Shown here: one piece after another, positions 16,526-24,694 of the stretch
How positions within the stretch are numbered: position 1 is the stretch's first letter
How the letters are laid out: each line of letters begins with the position of its first letter
Assembly (NCBI GenBank): GCA_947169115.1
Contig: CAMVOK010000009.1
Location: forward strand, 43,258 to 107,257
Source of the DNA: an uncultured Prevotellaceae bacterium
GTDB lineage: Bacteria > Bacteroidota > Bacteroidia > Bacteroidales > Bacteroidaceae
Length of the DNA stretch: 64,000 nucleotides
Direction of reading: 5' to 3'
Position numbers and translations under genes: made by a program
The notes under the pieces: model-generated
What the model saw: the letters and a program-made list of their open reading frames with translations, nothing else
Databases searched by the model: none
What the model was told of the DNA's origin: nothing

Positions 16526-17535
16526 AGAATACAATCACGATAACAGGTTTGCTATTGGCGATGCTGCTGCTTTTTCTGGCTTCGCTCTATAATGGTAGTG
16601 TCAGCATCCCCATGTCGGCCATCACCGACATTCTTCTGGGGCGTGGCTCTGCCAATCATCCCTCATGGCAATATATTGTTCTCGAAAATCGCCTTCCACA
16701 GGCTATTACAGCCATGTTTTGTGGAGCCTCGTTGGCTGTTAGTGGTTTGCTCCTGCAAACGACTTTTCGCAATCCATTGGCTGGCCCTTCAGTACTGGGC
16801 ATAGACTGTGGGGCGCATTTGGGGGTGTCTATTATCGTTTTGCTGGTAGGTGGAACGCTCACTACAGGGCAGCTTACCCTTGGTGGCTTCACCCTTGTTA
16901 TGTTGGCAGCAATGTTGGGTGCACTGGCCGTAATGGGAATTCTGCTTGTGCTTAGTCGTTTGTTGCAAAATAACGTCATGTTACTCATTGCTGGCATGAT
17001 GGTGGGGTATCTGGCATCCAGTGCCATTTCTTTGCTTAACTTCAAGGCTACAGCCGAGGGTGTCCATGCCATGACACTTTGGGGAATGGGTTCTTTTTCT
17101 GCTGTTTCGCTCGACCGTCTCCCCTGGTTCGTTGGCATGTCATTCGTTGGCATTATTCTTTCCATTATACTTGTAAAACCCCTTAATGCCCTGTTGTTAG
17201 GGGATAATTATGCCCGTAATTTAGGCATCCATATTCGTCAGGTTCACACCCTTCTACTATTCACTACAGGTTTGCTTACAGCCGCATCTACGGCTTTCTG
17301 TGGTCCAATTGCTTTCATCGGTCTGGCTGTGCCTCATATCGCACGTCTTCTTTTGGGAAGTGCCAATCATCGTACGTTATTGCCTGTAACATTGCTTACT
17401 GGAGCCTCTTTGGCCCTGATTTGTAATTTGGTAAGTTCTTTGCCAGGAGAGTCGGGCGTTATCCCTATAAATGTCATTACTCCTGTCATAGGTTCTCCTG
17501 TGGTGTTGTGGGTGGTTTTACGTATGGAGAAGTGA
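16522..17535 (+). CDS. btuC: cobalamin ABC transporter permease
   Basis: 337 residues, a FecCD/BtuC-family permease with about ten hydrophobic helices. Family motifs include ENRLPQAITAMFCGASLAVSGLLLQ, NPLAGPSVLGIDCGAHLGV, LLGDNYARNLGI, STAFCGPIAFIGLAVPHIAR and the C-terminal GVIPINVITPVIGSPVVLWV. The GLAVPHIAR segment is the usual contact loop for the ATPase. It overlaps btuF by 4 bp. The matching ATPase gene lies beyond a GH20 gene at 19248. Confidence 0.94.
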   Translation: MKNTITITGLLLAMLLLFLASLYNGSVSIPMSAITDILLGRGSANHPSWQYIVLENRLPQAITAMFCGASLAVSGLLLQTTFRNPLAGPSVLGIDCGAHLGVSIIVLLVGGTLTTGQLTLGGFTLVMLAAMLGALAVMGILLVLSRLLQNNVMLLIAGMMVGYLASSAISLLNFKATAEGVHAMTLWGMGSFSAVSLDRLPWFVGMSFVGIILSIILVKPLNALLLGDNYARNLGIHIRQVHTLLLFTTGLLTAASTAFCGPIAFIGLAVPHIARLLLGSANHRTLLPVTLLTGASLALICNLVSSLPGESGVIPINVITPVIGSPVVLWVVLRMEK

Positions 17536-17600
17536 AAACTTTCAACCTTTCGCTCGAACTTGTTCGCTTTCTTCAGAAAGAACTTTCAACTTTCAACTTT
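17536..17600. repeat. spacer ACTTTCA array upstream of the GH20 promoter
   Basis: ACTTTCAACC and ACTTTCAACTTTCAACTTT units flank a CTTTCGCTCGAACTTGTTCGCTTTC block related to the 9606-9692 repeat. The array ends 7 bp before a TATCTTTG box. Confidence 0.6.
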
Positions 17601-17606
17601 ATTCCT

Positions 17607-17614
17607 TATCTTTG
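17607..17614 (+). promoter_or_regulatory. -7 promoter box TATCTTTG for the GH20 gene and btuD
   Basis: A perfect TAnnTTTG box with a repeat-derived TTTC at 17584-17587, 19 bp upstream. Transcription from here can continue into btuD, which starts 7 bp after the GH20 gene. Confidence 0.6.
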
Positions 17615-17647
17615 CCTTTGGAAATAATTCTTAATAATAACTGTCTG

Positions 17648-19240
17648 ATGAAAAGAATCTCGTCTCTCTTTTTTGCTTCCCTGGTGGCGGTGGCTTCGGT
17701 GGCCGGGGAAGTGAATTACGAAGTGATACCCTTGCCTTGCAACATCCAGTTGAGCGAAAAGGGTGAAGTGTATAGCCTCTCTCAGGGGGCTGTGGTAACC
17801 TATGCTTCGGGTAACGAAAGGATGGCTTCGGTGGCTCGACTTTTGGCTGACTTCCTGAAGGTGGATGCAGACTTCGTTGTTGTTCCGCAGGCCGATGTGA
17901 AGAAGGGAGCCTCCATCCAGCTGATTCTGGGACTTAAACAGGAGAATCAGGAGGCTTACACGCTGACGGTGGACAAGAGAGGCATTGTGATACAGGGAGT
18001 AACGGAGGAAGGAGTGTTCCGTGGCATCCAGACTTTACGAAAGGCTATTGGTACGGAGGGGGGAGAGCAAGTGTCGCTTCCTTACGTCACCATACAAGAC
18101 GAGCCGCGTTTCCCTTATCGGGGGGTAATGCTTGATGTTGCCAGACATTATTTTCCTGTCGATTTTATTAAGCAGTACATCGATGTCCTGGCCTTGCATG
18201 GCTGCAACCAGCTCCACTGGCACCTGACTGACGATCAGGGATGGCGTTTCGAGGTGAAGTCGATGCCTGAACTGGCTAAAAAAGGTAGTGTGCGCAAGCA
18301 AACGGTCATCGGGCGAAATACGGGAATCTACGACGGCAGGGAATATGGGGGTTACTATACGCAGCAGGAGTGTCGCGAGATTGTGGAATACGCTGCCAGG
18401 CGTTTCGTCAATGTGGTACCGGAGATAGACCTTCCCGGGCACATGTTGGGGGCCTTGCATGTATATCCGGAGCTGGGTTGCACGGGTGGCCCTTACGAAG
18501 TATGGCCTATTTGGGGCGTTTCGCGTGATGTCCTATGTGCCGGCAACCCCAAAACCATCGAATTCTTGAAAGGTGTGTACGACGAACTTTGTGATGTGTT
18601 CCCCTCCAAGTTTATCCACATTGGCGGTGACGAAAGCCCGCGCGACCGTTGGAAAGAGTGTCCGAAATGCCAGGCGAAGATGAAGGAACTGGGCTTGACG
18701 AGTGAAGCAGAATTGCAGACTTACATAAATAAGGAGATGGACAGCCACCTGGCCGCCAAGGGACGTACCCTGATTGGATGGGACGAGACATTGGAGGGCG
18801 GTTTGAGTGAGAATGCTGTCGTCATGTCGTGGCGTGGCATTAAGGGGGGCATTGAGGCTGCCCGGCAGCACCATCGTGTCGTCATGACCCCGACATCGCA
18901 TTGTTACATTGATTACTATCAGCTGAAAGAGCAGAGAATCCAGCCCATGGCTATTGGTGGCTATGTGCCCGTTTCGAAGGTTTATGGTTTTGAACCTACG
19001 GCAGAACTCTCTACTGACGAGGCCAGATATATCATGGGCGCACAAGTGAATCTTTGGACGGAATATGTTGGTGCTCCCGAACACGCTATGTATATGCTTC
19101 TGCCCCGTCTGGATGCCATCAGCGAGGTGCAGTGGATGCTTGGCGAGCAGAAGAATTTTGAGGCATTCAAGGGACGTTTGCCTCGGATGCAGACCCTTTA
19201 CCGTAAGTTAGGTTATAAGTATTGTGATAAAGTAGAGTAG
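17648..19240 (+). CDS. GH20 beta-N-acetylhexosaminidase, exported
   Basis: 530 residues from the ATG at 17648, which begins a signal peptide (MKRISSLFFASLVAVASVAG); a TTG at 17612 is less likely. An N-terminal GH20b-like domain covers about 22-140, followed by the TIM barrel. Signature segments are HWHLTDDQGWRFEVKS, VVPEIDLPGHMLGAL, HIGGDESPRDRWKEC (the Asp-Glu pair for substrate-assisted catalysis) and IGWDETLEGGL. It should remove terminal GlcNAc/GalNAc from glycans in the periplasm or at the surface. It is odd that it lies between btuC and btuD with its own promoter and no obvious link to B12. Confidence 0.93.
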   Translation: MKRISSLFFASLVAVASVAGEVNYEVIPLPCNIQLSEKGEVYSLSQGAVVTYASGNERMASVARLLADFLKVDADFVVVPQADVKKGASIQLILGLKQENQEAYTLTVDKRGIVIQGVTEEGVFRGIQTLRKAIGTEGGEQVSLPYVTIQDEPRFPYRGVMLDVARHYFPVDFIKQYIDVLALHGCNQLHWHLTDDQGWRFEVKSMPELAKKGSVRKQTVIGRNTGIYDGREYGGYYTQQECREIVEYAARRFVNVVPEIDLPGHMLGALHVYPELGCTGGPYEVWPIWGVSRDVLCAGNPKTIEFLKGVYDELCDVFPSKFIHIGGDESPRDRWKECPKCQAKMKELGLTSEAELQTYINKEMDSHLAAKGRTLIGWDETLEGGLSENAVVMSWRGIKGGIEAARQHHRVVMTPTSHCYIDYYQLKEQRIQPMAIGGYVPVSKVYGFEPTAELSTDEARYIMGAQVNLWTEYVGAPEHAMYMLLPRLDAISEVQWMLGEQKNFEAFKGRLPRMQTLYRKLGYKYCDKVE

Positions 19241-19247
19241 TTTCCCT

Positions 19248-20012
19248 GTGAAAGTAGTTCTGGATAATCTTGTTGTCGGCTATGGGCACCACAAAGTGGC
19301 CGGGCCCATGAGTGTGGCTTTGCACGAAGGTGAACTGTGTTGCTTGTTGGGAGCCAACGGTGCGGGAAAGAGTACGCTCCTGCGTACGTTGGCTGCTTTC
19401 CAGCCTGCCTTGTCGGGTGAGTTGCTGATAGACAACCGTAGGCTGAATGACATTTCCCCTCGTGAATTGAGTACAATGGTAGGTGTTGTCCTGACGGAAC
19501 GTATCAGGATGGCAGGTATTACTGTTCGTGATATGGTGGCTATGGGACGTAGTCCGTACACAAACTTTTGGGGACGGCTGACCGCCGAGGATGATGCTAT
19601 CGTGGAGGAGGCTATACACCAAGTCGGGATTGTTGAACTGACCCATCGGCAGATTTCTACCCTCAGCGATGGCGAACGGCAGAAGGTTATGGTAGCCAAG
19701 GCGTTGGCTCAGGGGACTCCCATCATCCTTCTGGACGAACCGACAGCTTTCCTTGATTTTCCCAGCAAGGTGGAACTCATGATGCTGCTTAGCCGTCTGG
19801 CCCATGAGATGGGGAAGAGCATATTCCTTTCCACGCATGACCTTGACCTTGCCTTGCAAACGTCCGACCGTCTGTGGCTGATGGGCAAGAACATGCCTTT
19901 GGCGGTGGGTACGCCGCAGGAACTGGCAACAAGCGGAGAGCTATCCTCTTATTTCCCAAGCCCACATCTTACTTTTGATGCCGCCTCCATGCGTTTTAAT
20001 ATTGAATTGTAG
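19248..20012 (+). CDS. btuD: cobalamin ABC transporter ATP-binding protein
   Basis: 254 residues, starting with GTG at 19248, 7 bp after the GH20 stop. Walker A GANGAGKST, signature LSDGERQKVMVAKAL, Walker B IILLDEPTAFLD and switch histidine STHDLDLAL are all present. The FecE/BtuD class and the nearby btuF and btuC make it the energy-coupling subunit of the corrinoid importer. Because it follows the GH20 gene so closely it is probably co-transcribed with it. Confidence 0.93.
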   Translation: MKVVLDNLVVGYGHHKVAGPMSVALHEGELCCLLGANGAGKSTLLRTLAAFQPALSGELLIDNRRLNDISPRELSTMVGVVLTERIRMAGITVRDMVAMGRSPYTNFWGRLTAEDDAIVEEAIHQVGIVELTHRQISTLSDGERQKVMVAKALAQGTPIILLDEPTAFLDFPSKVELMMLLSRLAHEMGKSIFLSTHDLDLALQTSDRLWLMGKNMPLAVGTPQELATSGELSSYFPSPHLTFDAASMRFNIEL

Positions 20013-20046
20013 TTCGCTCCTTTCCTTTCGTTCTACAAACATGGCT

Positions 20047-22392
20047 TCACACTTTCACAAGCGCGAAGTTGAGTTGTCGTCGTTCCAGGTTAGCTGAGGC
20101 TATCTTTATGCGTATTTCGTCGCCCAGCGAGTAGCGTTTGTGGGTGCGTCGTCCCCATAGACAATAGTTACGCTCGTCGAACTCGTAGATGTCATCATCC
20201 AAATCCCGCAAGGGAACCATGCCCTCGCACTTGTTTTCAGTCAGCTCCACATAGAACCCATATTCCGTAATGCCTGATATGGTGCCGTCATATTCCTGTC
20301 CGATGTGTTCCTGCATGAATTCCACTTCCTTGTACTTGATGCTGGCTCTTTCGGCCTGTGCTGCGATTTGCTCCATCTCGCTGGCATGTTCGCATTCCTC
20401 CTCAAACCGGCTCCGCTGTACGCTCCTACCGCCTTGGGCATAGCGCAGGAGAAGACGGTGCACCATCAGGTCGGGATAGCGGCGGATGGGGCTGGTGAAG
20501 TGGGTGTAGTAGTCGAAGGAAAGTCCGTAATGTCCGATGTTGTCGGTACTGTACTTGGCCTTCATCATGGCTTTCAGAGTTGCCATTTCTATGAGGCTGC
20601 TGGCCTTCGTGTTCTTTGCCTCGTGCAGCATTTTGTTCAGACTCTGGCTTACCATGGCATTGCTGCCGGTGGGCTTCAGTTTCAGTCCGAACTTGACGAC
20701 GAACTCCGAGAGGTTCATAAGTTTGTTTTGGTCGGGTTGCTCATGGATGCGATATACGAAGACCTTGGAATTTGCCGATTTAGCGATTTTACGATTTGAT
20801 GATTTGCCTGCGCGCTTGCCAATGCTCTCGGCCACGGTACGATTGGCCAGCAACATAAACTCCTCAATGAGTTTGTTCGCATCCTTCGATACCTTGAAGT
20901 AAACTCCCATGGGACGTCCCTGCTCGTCAATGTCGAAACGTGTCTCACATCGGTCAAAATCGACGGAACCATTGGCAAATCGACGCCGGCGCAAGGCTTT
21001 TGCCATACGGTTTAGGGTGATAAGTTCGGTGGAAAAGTTCTCTGCCGGCGCGTAGTTCGGATTCTCTGGCTCTACGTGGTCACCTGGGTTTTGGTAGTCC
21101 TCGGGACTTGCCTCACCATGTGCCTCCAGCACCTGTTGTACTTCTTCGTAGATGAAACGACGGTTCGAGCGTGTCACCGTCTTGGCCAGATGCCAGTCCT
21201 TGACGTTGGCCTCCTCGTCCATGAGGAAGATGACGCTGTAGGTCAGTTTGTCTTCATCGGGACGCAGGGAGCAGACCTTGTTGCAAAGGCGTTCAGGCAA
21301 CATGGGCACGGTGCGGTCAACCAGATACACACTGGTTCCGCGCTTCTGGGCCTCTTTGTCGATGATACTCCCTTCTGTGACGTAGTGCGACACGTCGGCT
21401 ATGTGTACGCCAACCTCCCATAATTTAGTTGAAAGTTGAGAGTTGAGAGTTGAAAGTTTCTTGGCTGCACCTTCCTTGTTTGTTGCCTCATTCTTGCCGG
21501 AGGCTGAACTTTGAACTTTGAACTTTGAACTTTGAACTTCCCGTATGGATAGGGCATCGTCGAAGTCTTTGGCATCGCGCGGGTCGATGGTGAAGGTCAT
21601 TACGTCGCGCATGTCTTCTCTTTGTCTTATTTCTTCCTCGGGTATCTCGTCCGAGATATGGTTGGCTGCATCCTCCACCTGTTGCGGATAGCGGTAAGGG
21701 AGTCCAAACTCGGCTAGAATGGCGTGCATCTCCGTTTCGTTCTCACCAGCGTGCCCTAGGACTTCCACCACCCGTCCGATGGGGTTCTTGGCTTCCTCTG
21801 GCCAGTTTGTGATTTTTGCAATCACCTTGTCACCGTCCTTGGCTCCACGCAATTGCGAACGTGGTATTAGTATGTCGTTTGCTAATGTGCGGTCCACGGT
21901 AAGCAGGTAGGCAATGTCGCGCATGCACTGCAAACGCCCTACAAAGGTCTTGTCGGCTCGTTTCGTGATTTCCGTAACCATACCCTCGCGCACATGTCCT
22001 CTACGGCGTGCCATCATGGTAACTCTCACGCGATCGCCGTCCATGGCGTGCATCGAATTTCTTTCGGCTATCAATAGTGGTTTCCCCCCTCCGTCGGGCA
22101 CGAAAGTGTTCTTGCCGTTCCCTTTGCGGTTGAACGTACCCTCCAATTTCTGACTCTGTTGCTTCAGTCCATAGACGTATTTGGGCTTTTCGGCAATGTA
22201 GTCATCCTCGATGAGGCTCTCCAATATCTCCATGCAGAGCATCTTTGACGGGTGTGTGTCGAGATTCATGGTGCGGAAAATCTCCTTCAATTCGAATTTT
22301 TCCGTGGGATGCATCTCAAACAGTCGCTCCAACATTCCTACCATCTGCTTGCGCGTGATGCGTTTACTGCCTTTCCCTTTTCCCTTTGCCAT
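20047..22392 (-). CDS. rnr: ribonuclease R
   Basis: 781 residues from the ATG at 22392 (MAKGKGKGSKRITRKQM); the open frame to 22485 is a non-coding extension. Order: N-terminal winged-helix and cold-shock-like domains, the RNB catalytic domain (TIDPRDAKDFDDALSI with the metal-binding aspartates, VHIADVSHYV, RTVPMLPERLCN, HYGLSFDYYTHFTSPIRRYPDL), and a C-terminal S1 domain. It degrades structured RNA 3' to 5'. Two in-frame repeat insertions are striking: residues about 284-322 (VQSSKFKVQSS to LNSQLSTK) inside the catalytic domain right after DDALSIRE, and about 528-541 (SNRKIAKSANSK). The intact flanking motifs suggest the enzyme tolerates them as loops. Confidence 0.95.
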   Translation of the reverse strand: MAKGKGKGSKRITRKQMVGMLERLFEMHPTEKFELKEIFRTMNLDTHPSKMLCMEILESLIEDDYIAEKPKYVYGLKQQSQKLEGTFNRKGNGKNTFVPDGGGKPLLIAERNSMHAMDGDRVRVTMMARRRGHVREGMVTEITKRADKTFVGRLQCMRDIAYLLTVDRTLANDILIPRSQLRGAKDGDKVIAKITNWPEEAKNPIGRVVEVLGHAGENETEMHAILAEFGLPYRYPQQVEDAANHISDEIPEEEIRQREDMRDVMTFTIDPRDAKDFDDALSIREVQSSKFKVQSSASGKNEATNKEGAAKKLSTLNSQLSTKLWEVGVHIADVSHYVTEGSIIDKEAQKRGTSVYLVDRTVPMLPERLCNKVCSLRPDEDKLTYSVIFLMDEEANVKDWHLAKTVTRSNRRFIYEEVQQVLEAHGEASPEDYQNPGDHVEPENPNYAPAENFSTELITLNRMAKALRRRRFANGSVDFDRCETRFDIDEQGRPMGVYFKVSKDANKLIEEFMLLANRTVAESIGKRAGKSSNRKIAKSANSKVFVYRIHEQPDQNKLMNLSEFVVKFGLKLKPTGSNAMVSQSLNKMLHEAKNTKASSLIEMATLKAMMKAKYSTDNIGHYGLSFDYYTHFTSPIRRYPDLMVHRLLLRYAQGGRSVQRSRFEEECEHASEMEQIAAQAERASIKYKEVEFMQEHIGQEYDGTISGITEYGFYVELTENKCEGMVPLRDLDDDIYEFDERNYCLWGRRTHKRYSLGDEIRIKIASANLERRQLNFALVKV
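20770..20807 (-). repeat. CGATTTTACGATTTGATGATTTG repeat inside rnr
   Basis: CGATTTAGCGATTTTACGATTTG units related to the TTTACGATTTACAA array at 56521-56640. They encode SNRKIAKSANSK in RNase R. Confidence 0.55.
21426..21541 (-). repeat. GTTGAAAGTTGAGA and AACTTTG arrays inside rnr
   Basis: A GTTGAAAGTTGAGAGTTGAGAG array and a GAACTTTGAACTTTGAACTTT array flank a unique stretch of about 60 bp. Both relate to the ACTTTCA spacer repeats at 9694-9725 and 17536-17600. They add about 39 residues between two conserved RNB motifs. Confidence 0.7.
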
Positions 22393-22419
22393 AGTCTTAG
22401 ATTTAAGCGTTATTGTCTG

Positions 22420-22427
22420 CAAAGATA
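22420..22427 (-). promoter_or_regulatory. -7 promoter box for rnr
   Basis: TATCTTTG on the minus strand, 28 bp upstream of the rnr ATG. A second minus-strand copy lies at 22579-22586. Confidence 0.6.
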
Positions 22428-22629
22428 ATGCAAACCGTGTGAAAACCCAAATTTTAGAGCAGCGAAAGTAGAGATGTGCTTGCAATATCTATGCTGAGTC
22501 GCGATAAAATTCGACAAAAGGTCAAATTATATTTGATGTTTTCCGAGGTGAAGCCTATCTTGGAGACTTGAAGAGTCTCAAAGATACGAATAATTCTTAA
22601 TTCTTAATTCTTAATTCTTAATTTATTTG

Positions 22630-22649
22630 TATCTTTGTTGGCAAAGATA
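22630..22649. promoter_or_regulatory. palindromic divergent promoter TATCTTTG-TTGG-CAAAGATA
   Basis: An exact 8-bp inverted repeat with a 4-bp loop gives a -7 box on each strand. The plus-strand box serves the epimerase gene (ATG at 22665). The minus-strand box points toward rnr. A TTCTTAA array at 22591-22622 lies directly upstream. Confidence 0.5.
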
Positions 22650-22664
22650 CAGAAAACAAGGAAT

Positions 22665-23729
22665 ATGACTATTTTAGTGACGGGAGCCTCGGGCTTCATC
22701 GGTAGTTTCATCTGTAGTGAAGGACTGGAGAAAGGTTTCGAGGTATGGGCTGGCATGCGCCGCACCAGCAGTAGTCAGTATCTCAAGGACGAAAGACTGA
22801 AATTCGCTGAATTGGACCTTGGTAACTATGGCCGTTTGTGTGAGCAACTGCGTCAATACAAGACGGAGATGAACGGACAGGGCTGGGACTATGTGGTACA
22901 TGCCGCGGGTGCTACAAAAAGCCTAAAGCGTGAGGGCTTCTTCAAAACCAACACCGAAGGGACGAAGAACCTAGTGCGTTCCCTTATATCAGAGGGCATG
23001 GTGCCGCGTCGTTTTATCTTTGTCTCGTCGCTGAGCATATTCGGGGCTATCCGTGAAGAGGAGGTGAAGGGTGAAGGGTTAAGAATTAAGGATGAAAATA
23101 ACTATACTTCTCATTATGAACCTATTCGGGATACCGATACTCCTGTGCCCAACACCGCCTATGGTGAAAGCAAATGGCAAGCAGAACAGTTCTTAATGAC
23201 ATTAAAGGATTTCCCATATGTTATTTTGCGTCCGACGGGAGTGTATGGCCCGCGTGAACGCGACTACTACATCATGGCCAAGAGCATCAAGCAACATGTC
23301 GATTTCGCCGTGGGATACAAGCCGCAGGACATCACATTCGTCTATGTTGATGATGTGGTTCAGGCGGTTTATAAGGCGTTTGATGCCCCCCATGCCGTGG
23401 GTAAAGGTTATTTCCTTTCTGACGGAGAAGTTTACAATAGTCGTGCTTTTAGCGATTTGCTCCAGAAAGAAATGGGAGACCCTTGGGTCTTGCACATCAA
23501 GGCTCCCTTGTGGTTCCTTTGGCTGGTGTGTGCCATCAGTGGAACCATATGTGGATGGATGAAGAAACTTACTACACTCAACCTCGATAAGTATCACATC
23601 CTCAGCCAGCGCAACTGGCGGTGCGACATCGAACCTGCCCGTCGCGACCTCGGTTACAAACCCGAGGTGCAGCTGCCAGAAGGGGTTCGTCGCAGTGTAA
23701 AGTGGTACAAGCAGGAAGGTTGGTTGTAG
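22665..23729 (+). CDS. NAD-dependent epimerase/dehydratase family protein
   Basis: 354 residues from the ATG at 22665, which starts directly at the Rossmann strand (MTILVTGASGFIGSFICSEG); the open frame upstream adds no domain. It is an extended short-chain dehydrogenase with the NAD-binding GASGFIG motif, a catalytic serine region (FVSSLSIFG), the YxxxK pair in AYGESKWQAE and RPTGVYGPRERD. Likely substrates are nucleotide sugars or sterol-like compounds; the sequence does not decide. Residues about 132-145 (EEVKGEGLRIKDEN) are an in-frame GTGAAGGGTGAAGGGTTAAG repeat, the reverse complement of the spacer array at 33280-33302. Confidence 0.9.
   Translation: MTILVTGASGFIGSFICSEGLEKGFEVWAGMRRTSSSQYLKDERLKFAELDLGNYGRLCEQLRQYKTEMNGQGWDYVVHAAGATKSLKREGFFKTNTEGTKNLVRSLISEGMVPRRFIFVSSLSIFGAIREEEVKGEGLRIKDENNYTSHYEPIRDTDTPVPNTAYGESKWQAEQFLMTLKDFPYVILRPTGVYGPRERDYYIMAKSIKQHVDFAVGYKPQDITFVYVDDVVQAVYKAFDAPHAVGKGYFLSDGEVYNSRAFSDLLQKEMGDPWVLHIKAPLWFLWLVCAISGTICGWMKKLTTLNLDKYHILSQRNWRCDIEPARRDLGYKPEVQLPEGVRRSVKWYKQEGWL
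23061..23100 (+). repeat. GTGAAGGGTGAAGGGTTAAG repeat inside the epimerase gene
   Basis: A short repeat whose reverse complement (CTTAACCCTTCACCC) fills the spacer at 33275-33302. It encodes a charged loop after the catalytic serine strand. Confidence 0.6.
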
Positions 23730-23734
23730 GACTG

Positions 23735-23778
23735 AAAATCCCTCGAATCGTGATTTGCGATTCGGGGGATTTTTTTTA
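23735..23778. terminator. terminator between convergent genes
   Basis: AATCCC(T)CGAATCG, loop, CGATTCGGGGGATT followed by eight T. It ends the epimerase transcript and may also act on the opposite DUF3108 gene. Confidence 0.75.
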
Positions 23779-23783
23779 TTACC

Positions 23784-24599
23784 TTATTTCTGTTCGATGC
23801 TGGTTTCGGGGTTGCGAAGTCCTGTGGCCGACTTCAGATAGGCTTTGGCAGTTCCGAAGCGGAGATTGAGGTCGAGGCGGACGGGCAGGTGGTTTTCATC
23901 GTCGGTGATATAGAAGGTCACGACCTCCTTTTCCTTACCCCTGATAGTTTCGAGGTAGGAGAAGACCAGACAGCGGTATGTGGTCTTGTTCTCAGCTTTG
24001 AATTTCTTGATACCTCGGTAGATGAGCGTTTCCTTGTTGATGCGGTCGGCATCGGCAAGTAGGAAGGGCACCCGCTGTCCTACGGTGAAATCGCTGGCCT
24101 TATAGGAACGGCAGCGCATGACCATGCTAATCATATCGAAGGCACATTCCTGGGTCTGGTTGTCGGCCTCGCTGACACTTCCGTCTCCGTGGCGGTAGTA
24201 TTGATGGAGGAAAGTCTGTCCGCCTTCGTAACGGTAGTTTATCTTATTGAGGCGGTATTTTCCACCTTCGTTAGCTCCTTTTCGATAGTGGAGGGGTACG
24301 ATGTCGGTGGTATAGACGGCACGCAGGGTGTCACGCATGCAGAACCAACGGTCAACGATTTTCTCCGTACGAGTGATTAGGTCGGTCTGAAAGGCCGTCT
24401 GACCTTTGTACGTGATTTGCTGTGTGTTCATGGTGGCAGAACCTGCCGTCTTCCAGATAAACTTCCAGTTGAAGTATAGTTTGTATTCGAGTTTCTCACC
24501 ATCCTGAAATGCGGTGTTCCGTACGGGACACTGGGCATGAACGGTATGAAAAATGGAAAATGAAAAATTTAAAAATAACAGTACAAGGATTCTTTTCAT
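23784..24599 (-). CDS. DUF3108 family exported protein
   Basis: 271 residues from the ATG at 24599, which starts a signal peptide (MKRILVLLFLNFSFSIFHTVHAQ). The mature part resembles DUF3108: AFQDGEKLEYKLYFNWKFIWKTAGSA, followed by beta-strands with DRWFCMRDTLRAVYTTDIVPLHYRK and VTFYITDDENHLPVRLDL. The family consists of periplasmic or outer-membrane-associated beta-rich proteins without a settled function. It follows the Ig-like lipoprotein on the same strand and is probably co-transcribed. Part of the signal peptide (FSFSIFH) is encoded by an AAAATGAAAAATTTAAAAAT sequence like the A/T-rich repeats. Confidence 0.85.
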   Translation of the reverse strand: MKRILVLLFLNFSFSIFHTVHAQCPVRNTAFQDGEKLEYKLYFNWKFIWKTAGSATMNTQQITYKGQTAFQTDLITRTEKIVDRWFCMRDTLRAVYTTDIVPLHYRKGANEGGKYRLNKINYRYEGGQTFLHQYYRHGDGSVSEADNQTQECAFDMISMVMRCRSYKASDFTVGQRVPFLLADADRINKETLIYRGIKKFKAENKTTYRCLVFSYLETIRGKEKEVVTFYITDDENHLPVRLDLNLRFGTAKAYLKSATGLRNPETSIEQK

Positions 24600-24694
24600 A
24601 GCTTTGTTACTTTTGGGGTTTCGTAAATCTATGACAAACCCCATGACTGATTGTTTAATTGGGCAATTCCACAATTCTGTTTTTTGACATTTTT

